A stretch of DNA of 64,000 bases from Spisula solida. Taxonomy: Eukaryota > Mollusca > Bivalvia > Venerida > Mactridae. Positions 10,871 to 23,020 of this stretch are shown here, piece by piece. Where the stretch lies: NCBI GenBank assembly GCA_947247005.1, contig OX365948.1:57821401-57885400 (forward strand). The letters are read 5' to 3'. A program made the translations under genes and the position numbers. The stretch's first letter is position 1. Each line of letters begins with the position of its first letter. The notes beneath the pieces were generated by a model. That model was not told where the DNA came from, made no database searches, and saw only the letters and a program-made list of their open reading frames with translations.

Positions 10871-11729
10871 TATAATACAAAAGTTATTAATAATTGAAAA
10901 TGAGGACTTAGAAAAGTTGTTAAGTATATTTCTATACAAAAAAGAAAAAAATCGACCTTAGTAACCTACCCACCTTAAAAGTCTTGGGTCGCGTTACCGC
11001 AAACAAACAATTATTTAAGGACAGCCTTACGATACAGCAGGACAGAAGTGATTAATTTTTAACCCCTGCTCTTTGCTACTGCCTACCAATACACTTTATA
11101 ATACTCTAGGGTGAAAAAAGTGGATTTCAATATCGGCAGTATAGAATAGAACAGAATACAGTGTACAGATGGTTTTGATGGTAGAACATATATTATATGG
11201 GGACCCACTTTTGTTATTGCTTCATGTAGTTCAACAAAAGGACCCGTAATTGCTTTCAACATAATTAAGCAAGAAGCTTAAATAACATGACAAGCGACAA
11301 TCAACATCGTAGTGTATAGAGTAACACTCCATGGATGGACTTTCATGTTTAGAGTTTTATCCTATGGGACAAATTTACCGGATTTTAAATTCTCAGCTTT
11401 CAGAATGTTTTAAATGAACAGACAGTTGTTTATCAATATCTTGTGTTAGCTATTCTCTTATTTTGTTGTTTTGAAATCGAGAAGAAAACATAATTAAGAT
11501 CCACTGAATACTAGTAATTATATTGTATTGGAATTAATTCAGACATTAATTCAGGCTTACTGGAAGATAGTAGCTTTAACTTGTTCACTGCAGATAACAG
11601 AGAAGTGTTTTCTGTTTCCACGGAGATTTCAGACCTCTGCTAGTTTTCTGTAGTTTTGTTAGATATCAACTTGGCTGGCTTGCTTGCCAATGTTTCTGGT
11701 GGATTTTTGTAGAGTTTCTGAGATTGTAG

Positions 11730-11925
11730 AATGTTTGGGATATAATATAGTGAATATAGCTTAACTTAGCTGGAAAACTTTTATAACTATCTGAATCTTG
11801 TGTTGATGTGGTAGAAAGTTTGGAATATAATATTCTGTATAGTGAATATAGCTTAACTTAGCCTGGAAAACTTTTATAACTCTTGAGCCGAATCTTGTGT
11901 TTTATGTGGGTAGAGAGATACGGCT
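11730..11925. repeat. 92-bp tandem duplication
   Basis: The block containing GTGAATATAGCTTAACTTAG and GGAAAACTTTTATAACT occurs twice, with TGAATATAGC at 11751 and 11843. The copies differ by short indels. Confidence 0.85.
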
Positions 11926-12167
11926 GATCACTGATCGCTACCGGCAGCAAACTTTACTGTGAGTGGGTGAATCATTTGGTGTAGAGAGATTATTTGGAGT
12001 AACTGCGAGCATGATGGAAGTATTATGATGAATTTCTCGGCAATTTCGGATATACTTGTATAATTGTTATTATGAGGATTTTATGAACTTGTTTTCACAC
12101 GCCTTGAAGTTGATGATCTTATAATACACATCAGGTGAGAGCTTTATAAGAGAAACTAAAATAATGT

Positions 12168-12310
12168 TGTTTCTTCTTTGAAATTGTTGATTTTAATAAA
12201 TTCTGACATTTTTTCTCTTGATATTTTGTGTACTTTATAATCTTGTTTCTTTGAAATTGTTCATTTTAACAAATTCTGACAATGTTTCCCCCGATATTTT
12301 GCATGATGTT
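12168..12310. repeat. 73-bp tandem duplication
   Basis: TTTGAAATTGTT(G/C)ATTTTAA followed by AAATTCTGACA occurs at about 12177 and 12250. Confidence 0.8.
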
Positions 12311-13090
12311 TTTTGTTGGTATATTACCTAGTGTTGCTTTGCATTATATAACTTGACATTGACGAGTTTATTTTATGCACAGAACGGTGCAGCAATGTTG
12401 ATTAGTAACAATAATAACACATTTAGTGTGAAATTAAATTCTGCTTCGTTCTTTGTATTTATGCGTTGGTATGCTGGCTGTGTATACTGGGACTGTGTAT
12501 GATTTTATTATTGTTTAGTCAAGATATCTAGATGCAATGGATACTGAATTAGTTTTTGATTGGTTTGCTAACGGAAGTCAAAATGTTAAAATACCACATG
12601 CACTGAAAGTCTCTTTTGTATGACAAGTAGTTGTTAGGTCTTTACTATTTACTGACTATTTTTCAACAATTTTTCAGTTGTCATTGACTTTAATGAATGT
12701 GTATGTACATTCTTAAAACACAAACTAATTAATAATAAACTACACCAAATCTATAACCAAAACAAATTAAAATGTAATTAAAATAAATAATTATATGAGT
12801 CAAATTAATTTTCTCAAGGCTTTGACAATATCAGGATTTTGTACTATTAAGTTTTCGTATGAAAGTCATGATTTCAATGCATATTGAGACGATTTAAAGA
12901 TTTAACAGAAACATTGATTTGCATTCTAATCAAATGGAATAGAAAACTGAACAAAAGCTGAATATCCGTCTTGATGTGTTTCTGTCATGTTGTGTACAAG
13001 TTTTTTTAATTGACAAAAAATACAACCACGTTAAGTTGTAATGCAGCATAAAAATGTGATATATCATTTAAAGGAGTAAATAACTTAATG
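12311..13090. other. AT-rich stretch, nothing recognised
   Basis: Contains A/T runs and short direct repeats only. No exon with splice support, inverted repeat or tandem array was seen. Confidence 0.5.
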
Positions 13091-13094
13091 CCAT

Positions 13095-13470
13095 AGTGTC
13101 ATTACTCGCCATGTGTCATTACTGGCGAAACTCCTTTCTCGCAAAATGTCATTAATTTTTACCACCGGCAGTTCTCCTTTCTTGCCAAAATGTCATTATT
13201 GCCGGCGGTACTCCTTTCTATCCAAATGTCATTTCCTGCGGTACTCCTTTCTTGCAAAATGTCATTACCGGCGGTACTCTTTCCTCCCCAAATGTCATTA
13301 CTGCCGGCGGTACTCCTATCTCGCAAAAATGTCATTATTGCCGACGGTACTCGATCCTTTATTGACAAAATGTTATTATTGCTGTGGTACTGACCTTTCT
13401 TGACAAAAGTCATTACCGGCGGTACTCCTTGTTTGCCAAGTGTCATTACCAGCAGTGTAACAGTACTCCA
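13095..13470. repeat. about 40-bp CpG-containing minisatellite, about 9 units
   Basis: Diverged units follow the pattern AAATGTCATTA(C/T)TGCCGG, then CGGTACTCCTTTCT, then a variable CGC/GCCA. The core TGTCATTA recurs every 35-48 bases. Open frames on both strands here (up to about 155 codons on the minus strand) are read through the unit and are not genes. Confidence 0.9.
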
Positions 13471-13753
13471 TTTCTCAATCATCATCCCATTGACCAAAAT
13501 TCTATAATTATTTTGTAAAATATAAATTATATATATAAGCAAAGAAAGTACTAGGTATTTTGTGACATGTAAGTTAAAATGTATCCGATGCTGAGATGTA
13601 GTTGTGAATTCCATTTTTGATTGCATTCATAAGGGTCATTAGCAAAATGCTGTAGCCATCTTGGCATGGTCAACTTAATTGGTCAGCAAAGGTCATAATT
13701 ACCATGGGATATGTGCTGCATCTCAAATGTAAAAAATATATAAAAAAGTGCTG

Positions 13754-13768
13754 CCCCCCCCCCCCCCC
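13754..13768. repeat. poly(C) tract, 15 bases
   Basis: Uninterrupted run of C flanked by CTG and AAATGG; length is likely to be unstable or mis-called. Confidence 0.95.
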
Positions 13769-14984
13769 AAATGGATTTGCTGATATTGGGTTTCTGATAT
13801 ATTTAATACTGTGTTTGATTACAAACAATATGTTTTTTCCTTGGTGTGGTTTTGTAATTTAGTTTGGCAGTGCAGGTTTCTGTAACACATTTTAACCACA
13901 AAAATGAGAAATCATGTCTAGCCTGTGGCTTATAATAGGTAGTAAATGTGGAAGTGCTTTCTCTTCAATATAAAAGTTGAAATGTTGAATTGAGACTGTA
14001 GTTTTTTAGCTTTAATCAATCTATGACTCTTCAGTATTAATTATGTCACATTAAATAAGCTTGATTGATTATGATCATCTTGTGTTATTGTTTCGATTCA
14101 CCAATAAAGGTCAAGGTCACACTGGGGTCAGATATTATCACAGTGCTATTTATGACCCCTTATTTATTTTCATGATCTTTGAAAGGGACGATATTGAGTA
14201 CCCAATTGAAGGGACTTCTTCAAATTGTATTTTGGGTTTGTTTTGATATGGGAGCGAAGCATTGGTACCATATTGTGTAATTTGGGTTTCGATATACCAA
14301 AGGTCACTCTAATTTAGAACAGTACCAAATAAAAGGGTACCTGAGTGGCATTTGGTCAAGGTCACTCAAGGTCATTTTTACATGGTCCTTTAAATGCAAG
14401 TATGAAAACTTTCTTGTTTTCTGTATTGATTCATTTACTCGCATTCTTTAAGTCTCTGACACCCACGCCGAATATATTATCCCTTACAATATAGTAGAGA
14501 CACGGGTCTCCAGAAATAAGAAGACTTTAAAATTGAAATGTATCACGTTACTTTTTTGTTCGATTAATTTAAGTAAATTGCATTGAGTTTTCTAAATTCA
14601 ACGTAGATTTATTGAAAATATTCCCTTTGTGGAATATCTCTTTGCTGCGATGATGATCTCTGGTTTTATTTATTATGAACAGGATAAAGATCACTAATTC
14701 CTGTGGTAATTTTTTTCTTTCAATTTTCATAAAAAAATGATATTACTTTTAAAGATAAATAGCATCTATCAGTCAGATGCCAACCGATTGTGATCACATT
14801 GGTAAACACATCAGATTTATAACGTTGTGATCAAATTATTAACAACCTCCTTGTATAATATTTTTAATTCTGAGATAATAATATGTTGTTTTTTTGCTGT
14901 AAATATATACAGGTTCCATGATAATATTAGCCACTCAGATTCATTTGCTTGTTTAGTTGAAAGTACATAAACGAAGAACTCAAA

Positions 14985-15100
14985 GGATTCATACCCTCAT
15001 GGCGATGGATAACATCAGGAATGAGGTGTCGAGAGTGATTAATATATAAATTGAAAAAACCTTGTTTAACAATAATCGAGTTTTAAATAAATTAGTGTAT
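14985..15100 (+). mobile_element. SINE family A tail fragment
   Basis: ATACCCTCATGGCGATGG, then ATAACATCAGGAATGAGGTG, then TCGAGAGTGATTAATAT is the family tail, as at 30503-30555 and 53280-53325. The tRNA-like head is absent. Confidence 0.72.
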
Positions 15101-15410
15101 TAAAATGAATTTCTTTCAACCTTAAATGTTTATTGTAAATACTGCTTCTATAATTATAATGTATGGTATATTCTATTTTATGCACTTTCAGGTTCAATAA
15201 TGTCTTTGAGCTGATTAGAAATAAATTTATTTAATTTGTACATTTTATACCAATTTCATATTCAGACTATATAATATATAGTAATGCAATAATATTATGC
15301 AATGACTAATTCAGTCGAAGTCCCATTTTGTGATTAGCGGTAATTTTTATTGCTCGTAAAAAGTTTGATCAGAGAATAGGAGAGAAACATTTATCGGGAA
15401 ATACAAATAA

Positions 15411-15666
15411 CTATATCGCTGGCTTAGAATGAGAAGGTCATAAGTACTACTTACGACTGAATATGATCTATACATATATGAAATTTGCATCACAAGGTGC
15501 TACTTATGAGCCTATTTTCATGAAAATCGGAACAGGTCATGTTGATTAAACAGAAGTAGAAAAGCTTGTTTCTCCATAAGTAAAGGGTAGTTTTCAGACA
15601 GTTTTTTCTTGTTTTCTCAAAATAACATTTTTGTACTTAAGACCTTCTTCTAAGCCAGCGATATAG
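15411..15666. mobile_element. MITE family X, copy 1 (ATATCGCTGGCTTAG ends)
   Basis: CTATATCGCTGGCTTAGAAT at 15411 is mirrored at 15647-15666 by TTCTAAGCCAGCGATATAG. The inverted similarity extends about 35 bp through GAGAAGGTC and TTAAGTA. Copies in the opposite orientation are at 22132-22359 and 30021-30275. Non-coding. Confidence 0.9.
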
Positions 15667-16190
15667 CCCCTGAATACATTCTGCAGGAGGTATATAATTC
15701 CTTAATATTTGATTATGGTGTGATTAAAAAAAGAGGAAAAATAAAAATGTTATTTGAACTTTTTTTCCCTCATTATTTGGGAACGGGATATTATAGCAGA
15801 ATAAAGACTTAACATTCTACTGTAGTCTTAAGGATTTTCTTTAAGATTTTTGTAATATGATTACTATTAGTTGGTATAGGTACCTTCATTTATTTAAATC
15901 ACAGTTAAGGTTTAACAATATTATGTACATATTTTATATACATGGGGATATTTTATACCAATACTTGCGTGTCATCTTCATTGTATGACAACAAATCCCC
16001 GACTTTCAACATAAAATCCCCAACAAAAATCCCCAACTCATCACATATTCTATGTCAAATATCCGCAGTGTTTCTTATCACCAAAAGTTAATTTTTTATA
16101 ATAAGTTGATGTGACCTGATATGTCGTAGTTGTCAATTAAACGTTGGTGTACATTTTGTAACAGGAGTACACCTGTGGTCATATATCACT
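15667..16190. other. non-coding stretch
   Basis: AT-rich; contains a short run of ATCCCC-type repeats near 15995-16035 but no supported element or exon. Confidence 0.45.
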
Positions 16191-16193
16191 TTT

Positions 16194-16483
16194 CTTTTGG
16201 CTACAGGTCCAAGACAAAATTTGCTTAACTTTGAAAACAAAAATAGCCGTAAGTATAATTTATTTCTTCATCGATTTCTATAAATCTTGGAAAATACAGG
16301 TTTCACAGGGTGCTGGAAAAAACAACCAAGCTGCTGATAAATATCTTATATTTCATGGGAAGCAAATAATTGTACCCTTATCTTGGCATATATTGCATAG
16401 AAATCAATGAAGAAATAAAATTAATTATGGATATCTTAGTTTACAAAGCTATGTGAATTTCGTCTTGGACCTGTAGCCCAAAG
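16194..16483. mobile_element. 290-bp near-palindromic foldback element
   Basis: The ends CTTTTGGCTACAGGTCCAAG and its counterpart CTTGGACCTGTAGCCCAAAG are inverted. A second inverted pair lies inside: ATTTATTTCTTCATCGATTT near 16258 against AAATCAATGAAGAAATAAAA near 16400. Together most of the element can fold on itself. No open frame. Confidence 0.82.
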
Positions 16484-17039
16484 TCATGTGGTATTGCTAC
16501 TCTGTATATCATTCATGTGGATTTGCACTGGAAATTCGGGTCATGTTTATTGGTTGAAGGGTCCTGCCTTTATCTTGGTCACTACGAGGGGTTAAAATGT
16601 ACCAAACATGACATGGGAATGTTAATCTTTGGCCGATTGGAATTTATATTTTCTATCAATTTCGAGTCAACTTTGTTTACAAGTGTATTAACATGGACAA
16701 TGACATCTTCATAGGTCAGTTAAGTTGCCTGGTATATTTTAAGATTACATTTTTTTCTGTATTCATTATCTACCAAAATGAGTCGTGTTGAGTAGAAACA
16801 ATTTTTATCATATTTTTGTAAAAATGTCAAGTCAGTGTTGACCTATAAATTAACATCTCCCCCATGTATTAGTGTCATAAACTCATTTAATTTACATTAA
16901 ATAAACACATAATAATATTATTGTTTTTCTGGGTAAAATGTTTTTCAACGTGACAAATGAGATCTGAGTACTATATTAAACCCTTGGCATTTCTTTTTGC
17001 CCAGTTGTAATTGGTATACTGTAAATAAAAGATACTAAA

Positions 17040-17250
17040 GGTCTGACCGGGAAATCAGCACTCAACTTTAAAACAGCCATGCACAAAAAACATTAAAACT
17101 ACACAAACAACAATTACATGGCACATGGCTTAACACATAACTGAACGAGAAAGAAAAAAACAGCCGAAGTCCCAGCTGTCAAAAAAATGAATCACTTTAA
17201 GATTCAGCATTCAAAAAGCTAAATACCTGAATACCTTAGCTTAATGACCT
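17040..17250. repeat. dispersed repeat (GTCCCAGCTGTCAAAA family), copy 1
   Basis: Shares CAACTTTAAA-CAGCC, ACATTAAAACTACA, GGCACATGGC and GAAGTCCCAGCTGTCAAAA with 31245-31440 in the same orientation. Part of this family is again visible, more weakly, at 48780-48870. Confidence 0.6.
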
Positions 17251-17378
17251 AGCTTCAACAGAATAAAGAGGCAGACGTACCTAGCTTAATGACCTAGCTT
17301 CAACAGAATAAAGAGGCAGACGTACCTAGTTTTAGCTTAATGACCTAGCTTCAACAGAATAAAGAGGCAGACGTACCT
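17235..17378. repeat. 45-50 bp tandem repeat, 3 copies
   Basis: AGCTTAATGACCTAGCTTCA followed by ACAGAATAAAGAGGCAGACG occurs at about 17238, 17283 and 17333. Confidence 0.88.
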
Positions 17379-17404
17379 ACTCTTAGCTTTCTGAAGTCAG
17401 AAAC

Positions 17405-18372
17405 CATCGCAGCTTCTGTCCTGTAGTCCATGGGGTAGTAACAGTTGATTCTGCCCTGTAGTCTAGTAGTAACAGTTGATTCTGTCCTGTAGTCCATGGC
17501 GTAGTAACAGTTGATTCTGCCCTGTAGTCTAGTAGTAACAGTTGATTCTGCCCTGTAGTCCAGTATTAACAGTTGATTATGCCCTGTAGTTTAGTAGTAA
17601 CAGTTGATTCTGCCCTGTAGTCTAGTAGTAACAGTTGATTCTGCCCTGTAGTCTAGTAGTAACAGTTGATTCTGCCCTGTAGTCTAGTAGTAACAGTTGA
17701 TTCTGCCCTGTAGTCTAGTAGTAACAGTTGATTCTGCCCTGTAGTCCATGGCGTAGTAACAGTTGATTCTGTCCTGTAGTCTAGTAGTAACAGTTGATTC
17801 TGCCCTGTAGTCCATGGAGTAGTAACAGTTGATTCTGTCCTGTAGTGTAGTAGTAACAGTTGATTCTGTCCTGTAGTCTAGTAGTAACAGTTGATTCTGT
17901 CCTGTAGTCCAGTAGTAACAGTTGATTCTTCCCTGTAGTCTAGTAGTAACAGTTGATTCTGTCCTGTAGTCCAGTAGTAACAGTTGATTCTGCCCTGTAG
18001 TCTAGTAGTAACAGTTGATTCTGCCCTGTAGTCCATGGAGTAGTAACAGTTGATTCTGCCCTGTAGTCCATGGAGTAGTAACAGTTGATTCTGTCCTGTA
18101 GTCTAGTAGTAACAGTTGATTCTGTCCTGTAGTCCAGTAGTAACAGTTGATTCTGCCCTGTAGTCTAGTAGTAACAGTTGATTCTGTCCTGTAGTCTAGT
18201 AGTAACAGTTGATTCTGTCCTGTAGTCTAGTAGTAACAGTTGATTCTGTCCTGTAGTCCAGTAGTAACAGTTGATTCTGTCCTGTAGTCTAGTAGTAACA
18301 GTTGATTCTTCCCTGTAGTCTAGTAGTAACAGTTGATTCTGCCCTGTAGTCTAGTAGTAGCAGTTGATTCTT
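17405..18372 (+). repeat. 31-bp array, about 30 units, each with a Pol III A-box-like core
   Basis: The unit is AGTAACAGTTGATTCTGCCC then TGTAGTCTAGT (31 bp). A longer variant has CCATGG(C/A)G in place of CTAG. The core TAGTCTAGTAG fits the Pol III A-box consensus TRGYNNARNNG, as does TAGTCCAGTAG. The last unit runs without a break into an anticodon-arm-like stem and a B-box-like sequence at 18360-18410, which suggests that the array grew from the D-arm part of a tRNA-derived SINE. Confidence 0.93.
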
Positions 18373-18545
18373 CTGATCACAAGAAGGTTGCGGGTTCAAA
18401 CCAAAGCTGTGCACAATCATGAGGTTGCAAAGTCATTAAAGATATGGTACCAGTAGCTGACTATTACTATAAGTATTACCTTTGATTTTGGTGCTGGTCC
18501 AGTTTCAGGATAAATGTGACTTTGACTGTGAACTGCTGTAATGTC
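18352..18545 (+). mobile_element. tRNA-SINE remnant at the end of the 31-bp array
   Basis: GTAGCAGTTGATTC (D-arm-like) is followed by TTCT-GATCACA-AGAA, a good anticodon stem-loop, and then GTTGCGGGTTCAAACCAAAG, which holds a near-consensus B-box (10 of 11 positions). The following part contains GGTGCTGGTCCAGTTTCAGG and looks like a SINE body. The acceptor stem is not intact, so this is not a tRNA gene. Confidence 0.5.
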
Positions 18546-19510
18546 TTATTAGTCAATGGGCTTTTTTCAAACCACCACCCGCACAAACACCCCAAATAAA
18601 AGACGAAAAATCTATTTGCACTTAGAAGAAAGTTTGTATAATATTATAAGTAATGAGGTGATTGATGTAAATAATTATATAGTGGAAACAGAGGAATGTT
18701 TAGGTAATGATACGTACATTAATAGTGTGTTTGTATGTATACATCGTTTGTTGCTATATACTAGCCTATCAACTATTGAAAGCTAATGGTAAATGTTCTA
18801 TTTATGGTCTCAATTTTATGTCCCTTTTTATCACATTTATAATTACATCAATTAATTACAGGAATAATAAAGTTCATAGGTTTTTAACGGCCATGAATGG
18901 CAACTAAAATACCATTAAACAAAAATTGGCATTCAAATTAGTTTTTAAAGACCGAAAGCCGTCATATTAACTGAGTCAGGCTGTCAGGTTGCAATGACAC
19001 AATTATTGCCTCATGCTCGGAGAGCTGCTGAAAATTTAATGCCATTTTGCTATTTTATTGACCACTTTCAATTGTTTCTTCAATGCATTTACTATTTATT
19101 TTCCCGATCTGTCAATGTCGGTGCCTTTGTTTACTGCTAGGCTTTGACTGAGCTTGCACAATACGTTTATGGATTTAATATGTACATGTTTTCACTAAGT
19201 GCAGTAAACATGAACAATTCAATAATCAGACATCCTTCCTGTTTCAATTTGCTGTTTGATATTCCATCTAGTTGCATGTAATCATGTAATAATGCTGGTT
19301 AGTTTGTAGTTTGTTCGTTGATGAAGAAATGCTTCATTCATTGTAGTTGTAATTCATTGTGACGGAGGGAGACACACAATTGTTATAATATGAACTCCAT
19401 GTGAATGGGGGTTAGACGTTTCCATGCTGGTCATTGAATGTGTGTCTCATCTGATGGAGCCATTCAGTCTAGGAGGAAATTATTATATTTACAGAAATAG
19501 CCTGCAGTGC
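18546..19510. other. non-coding stretch
   Basis: Holds a short plus-strand open segment (18556-18786) with a possible donor at TTTAG-GTAATG, but the upstream acceptor is poor and no partner exon was found. Otherwise nothing recognised. Confidence 0.45.
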
Positions 19511-19514
19511 ATTC

Positions 19515-20235
19515 AAGGTCTAATTATGATTGTCTCTTCGGTTTCATCAAGGCTACTGAAGGTTTCCTGGATTTCAAGTCTCTGGTTTCAACAAGGCTAC
19601 TGAAGGCTTTCTGCTAGTTTGTCAAGGCTATACTGAAGGTTTCCTGGATTTCAAGTCTTCAGTTTCAACAAGGCTTCTGAAAGCTTTCTGCTAGTTAGTC
19701 AAGGCTACTGAAGAGTTCCTGGATTTCAAGTCTCTGGTTTCAACAAGGCTTCTGAAAGCTTTCTGCTAGTTAGTCAAGGCTACTGAAGAGTTCCTGGATT
19801 TCAAGTCTCTGGTTTCAACAAGGCTTCTGAAAGCTTTCTGCTAGTTTGTTAAGGCTACTGAAGGTTTCATGGATTTCATGTCTTCGGTTTCATCAAGGCT
19901 TCGGAAGGCTTTCTGCTAGTTTGTCAAGGCTACTGAAGGTTTCCTGGATTTCATGTCTTCGGTTTCATCAAGGCTTCTGAAGGCTTTCTGCTAGTTTGTC
20001 AAGGCTACTGAAGGTTTCCTGGATTTCATGTCTTCGGTTTCATCAAGGCTTCTGAAGGCTTTCTGCTAGTTTGTCAAGGCTACTGAAGGTTTCCTGGATT
20101 TCAAGTCTCTGGTTTCAACAAAGCTACTGAAGGCTTTCTGCTAGTTAGTCAAGACTACTGAAGGTTTCCTGGATTTCAAGTCTCTGGTTACAACAAGGCT
20201 ACTGAAGGATTCCTACATTTCATGTTGTCCTGGTA
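19515..20235. repeat. 75-bp tandem repeat, about 9 units
   Basis: Units contain TTTCTGCTAGTTTGTCAAGG, CTACTGAAGGTTTCCTGGA and TTTCAAGTCTCTGGTTTCAA. CTAGTT falls at 19614, 19691, 19766, 19841, 19916, 19991, 20066 and 20141. Each 75-bp unit itself has two related halves (CAAGGCTACTGAAGG appears twice), so an older, shorter duplication preceded the array. Confidence 0.95.
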
Positions 20236-20658
20236 ACTGTTTAGAGAAGGCCAAAGCTAAAATATGATCTGACAGATAACGTCCCTTGTGTATTTTTGCT
20301 GCACATGGATGAACAATGCAATTAAGTGCCCTCCATTTTAGTTTTAGCAACAGATGTACTGCAATTTTTACGAGAGAACTTTAGTAAAACAATACACAAT
20401 ATATATGTAACAAAAAGCCAAAGGCATTTGTTATGATATGCCTTTTCTTTTTCCAATATGGTGCTCTTTTGCTGCAATAATGGGAGCTTTAATTGCTAAG
20501 AATAACAAATGTCGAGATTAAATTACATGGTTCACAGAAGGATAATAGGTACTGAATCAAAAACGAAATTTATTTGATGATAATCCTACTGTATTTAACT
20601 CATTTATAGCCAACAATACCAAGTTTTCAAGTATTATTAGCAACATCGGCAAATAATA

Positions 20659-21307
20659 CAGTCAACTCTCGTTATCTCGAATTTCACGGGACCGTGGAAA
20701 TTACTTCGACATAACGAAAATTCGAGATAGAATTTTCGGCATCGAAGTTGCAAGTTTTCCAGTTTCTGTCATTTTACGCCGCCATATTGTTACGGTCGTA
20801 AGAACGACATATTCGTGAGAATTGCTTGTTGTGATATTTATGTACATGTATTCCTCCGAGAAAATGCATTTTATTTTAATTATTATTTTTACAAACAATT
20901 GTTCGAAATGACATGTTTATTGATGTTAGTACGTAACCCGAAGCGTTATGACATGTTTGCGCATATTGTTGCAAACAAATATTTGTTCAACAATGGAAGG
21001 CGCGAAAATTACAGGTAAATCGAAGATTTCAGACTGGCGAAGTGTGAAAAACATTCGACGCTAGTCGAATACGATCAGACTTCGACCCGACTTCGAGATG
21101 AACAATAGATTTAAAGTGCAAATTGGTTAATCGGGACCAAAAAATAATTCGACATAACGAAAAATTCGAGCCGAATTCGAGCCGAAACTTCGAGATGGGT
21201 CTCGAGATTTCATAAAGACAAAGAAGGAGAAAAATCGGGACTTGAAAAAAACTTCGACATAACGGAAAATTCGATATAAGCGAGTTCGAGATAACGAGAG
21301 TTGACTG
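20659..21307. mobile_element. non-autonomous pogo/Tigger-like element with 23-bp perfect TIRs
   Basis: CAGTCAACTCTCGTTATCTC (continuing GAA) at 20659 is matched exactly by its reverse complement ending at 21307, and TA flanks both ends. CAGT termini with TA target duplications and CGAGATAAC-type repeats are typical of the pogo branch of Tc1/mariner. Sub-terminal copies of CTTCGACATAACG lie at about 20704, 21150 and 21252. No DDE transposase frame is present, so the element depends on an enzyme from elsewhere. Confidence 0.88.
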
Positions 21308-21691
21308 TATGTCTTTGGCCTATACTTTGATAAAGAAAGAACGACTCTTCGAATATCAGTCAGAGTTTTGAAGGTCAAAATATGGCATTTCGTTAGGAAC
21401 AGTTTTATGGTCAATTTAACACTCAAATGAACCCCCCTGACACCAGCTATCTAGTTTGTGCTGCCAGATTGTGTGCATTTCCAGTCGATCAATGCTATGC
21501 AATAAATTTATTTTGAGTAAGCAATATTCAAACATAACAAACAAACATAATTATAGTGCTGAGGAGCTTTTGAACCGACCGTATTGGCATACTTATTGGC
21601 AGTAAACCAAAATTCAGGGGACATGTATTTCAAGTGATTTATCAACATGGCTTCAAGTCTTACATTTAGTCCATAAATCATACATTTTGTT

Positions 21692-22021
21692 AGTCCCCTA
21701 CCGGTTTTTGACCGGAGATGACTATAGGTTTGCCCTCCGTCCGTCCGTCCATCAGTCAGTCCGTCAGTCGGTCGGTCAGTCGGTCGGTCGGTCGGTGTCG
21801 GTCGGTCGGTCGGTCGGTCGGTCAGTCAGTCAGTCCGTCCGTCAAAAAATCTGGATCCTGACATAACTCAAACAGTTTCCAAGCTAGGTTGATGAAACTT
21901 GGTATGTGGATAGGGGGCAATAAGGGGATAATGCACGTCCAAATATATTTAGTTTCCGACCAAAATTGTGGTAGCTATGGCAACAGAAACATTGAAAATG
22001 GCTTAAAACCGGTAGGGGACT
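21692..22021 (+). mobile_element. dispersed element with inverted ends and CCGT/CGGT run
   Basis: AGTCCCCTACCGGTTTT at 21692 is mirrored by AAAACCGGTAGGGGACT ending at 22021. The left end also folds on itself (CCGGTTTTTGACCGG). A (CCGT)n/(CGGT)n microsatellite fills 21736-21843 and is followed by a GAAACTTGGTATGTGGATAG block. The architecture resembles the elements at 33768 and 49544. Confidence 0.75.
21736..21843. repeat. (CCGT)n/(CGGT)n microsatellite
   Basis: CCGT, CAGT and CGGT tetranucleotides repeated for about 108 bases, internal to the element at 21692-22021. Confidence 0.95.
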
Positions 22022-22131
22022 TCTGTATTGCTTGCAATTCTTAATTTCTTGTTATATAAATAAACAATTTGTATCAGGGATGTGTTGAAGGAGATGTTAC
22101 ATGCATATCCGGTAGTCTGTAAGGGTACATT

Positions 22132-22359
22132 CATATCGCTGACTAAGAATCTTGGTTGTAAGTTACAAAAAGGCTAATTTGAGAAAATAAGAAAAAACTG
22201 TCTCAAAACTACTCTTTACCTTTAATGGTTTTTCAACTTCAAAATGATCAACATGACCTGTTCTGATTTCCATGAAAATAGGCAGCTCTTATTAGAAGCG
22301 CCTTTTGATGCAGATTTCAAATATGTATTGGTATAAAAAGGTCTAAGCCAGCGACATAT
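22132..22359. mobile_element. MITE family X, copy 2 (opposite orientation to copy 1)
   Basis: CATATCGCTGACTAAGAATC at the left and GGTCTAAGCCAGCGACATAT at the right are inverted. The body (AGAAAAAACTGTCTCAAAAC, GATCAACATGACCTGTTCTG, GCGCCTTTTGATGC) is the reverse of 15411-15666 and parallel to 30021-30275. Confidence 0.87.
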
Positions 22360-23020
22360 ACACCACACCCTTCTGAAGTCCGGTAATCTGTGAGTGATGC
22401 ATTATATAACATATACACCACACCCTGATGAAGTGTTCATGTGCACTTCAGAATGTGGAGAGGGCACTTTCATCATCTGATTAATTATAATAAATAATAA
22501 TTATATATGATAAGTGGAGAAGTTATTATGTTCATTTTGGAAGAACTGTGACATCTGCTCATATATCATTGATGTTGATGAAGTTAAATTTGTTGGAGCA
22601 AACCATATTGCCAGTGATTTTTTTTTGCCTCTTTGGGAAAGGGTCCAGGTCTGTTCAGATTGGGAATTTTTGCGTTGTGACAACTTGAAATTTGGAATTT
22701 CCATGAAGCAGAAAAGCCAAATAAAACAGAAAAAGAGATTATATGTGAATGTTTACTGGTTTCTTAGAACTTTTATGTTTGACCTCTTGTCAAAAATGTT
22801 CATTACTTTATCATTTTATGTCCAATTTTGAAACTTATTTTTTTAAGTTGTTTATTGGAAATTTCTCCATTCAAATTTGGGGAAATTATAGCCTATTTGC
22901 AATTGGGAAAGAGTCTGTTTTCCGGACCCTAATAAAGAAGGAAAAAAATCACTGATTGCACAAAATGGAACAAAGAGCCTTATGCTCTCTATACAGCACT
23001 TTGATGTCAACTGCTGTTAC

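Noticed and set aside
11900..11958. Plus-strand segment before a GTGAGT donor, with protein-like codons
   Set aside because: It overlaps the 92-bp duplication; the other copy does not keep the frame and the acceptor is weak.
12080..12134. Plus-strand segment before CATCAG-GTGAGA, open and protein-like
   Set aside because: No good acceptor and no phase match to the neighbouring candidate.
13113..13626. Frames of 67-155 codons on both strands
   Set aside because: Read through the 40-bp minisatellite; not conserved between units.
18480..18545. Minus-strand exon-like segment with a GTAATA donor
   Set aside because: Lies in the SINE-like body downstream of the B-box; more likely repeat sequence.
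22634..22930. Possible inverted repeat around GGGAAAGGGTCC and GGGAAAGAGTCTG...GGACCC
   Set aside because: The similarity is partial and no clean termini or target duplication could be placed.
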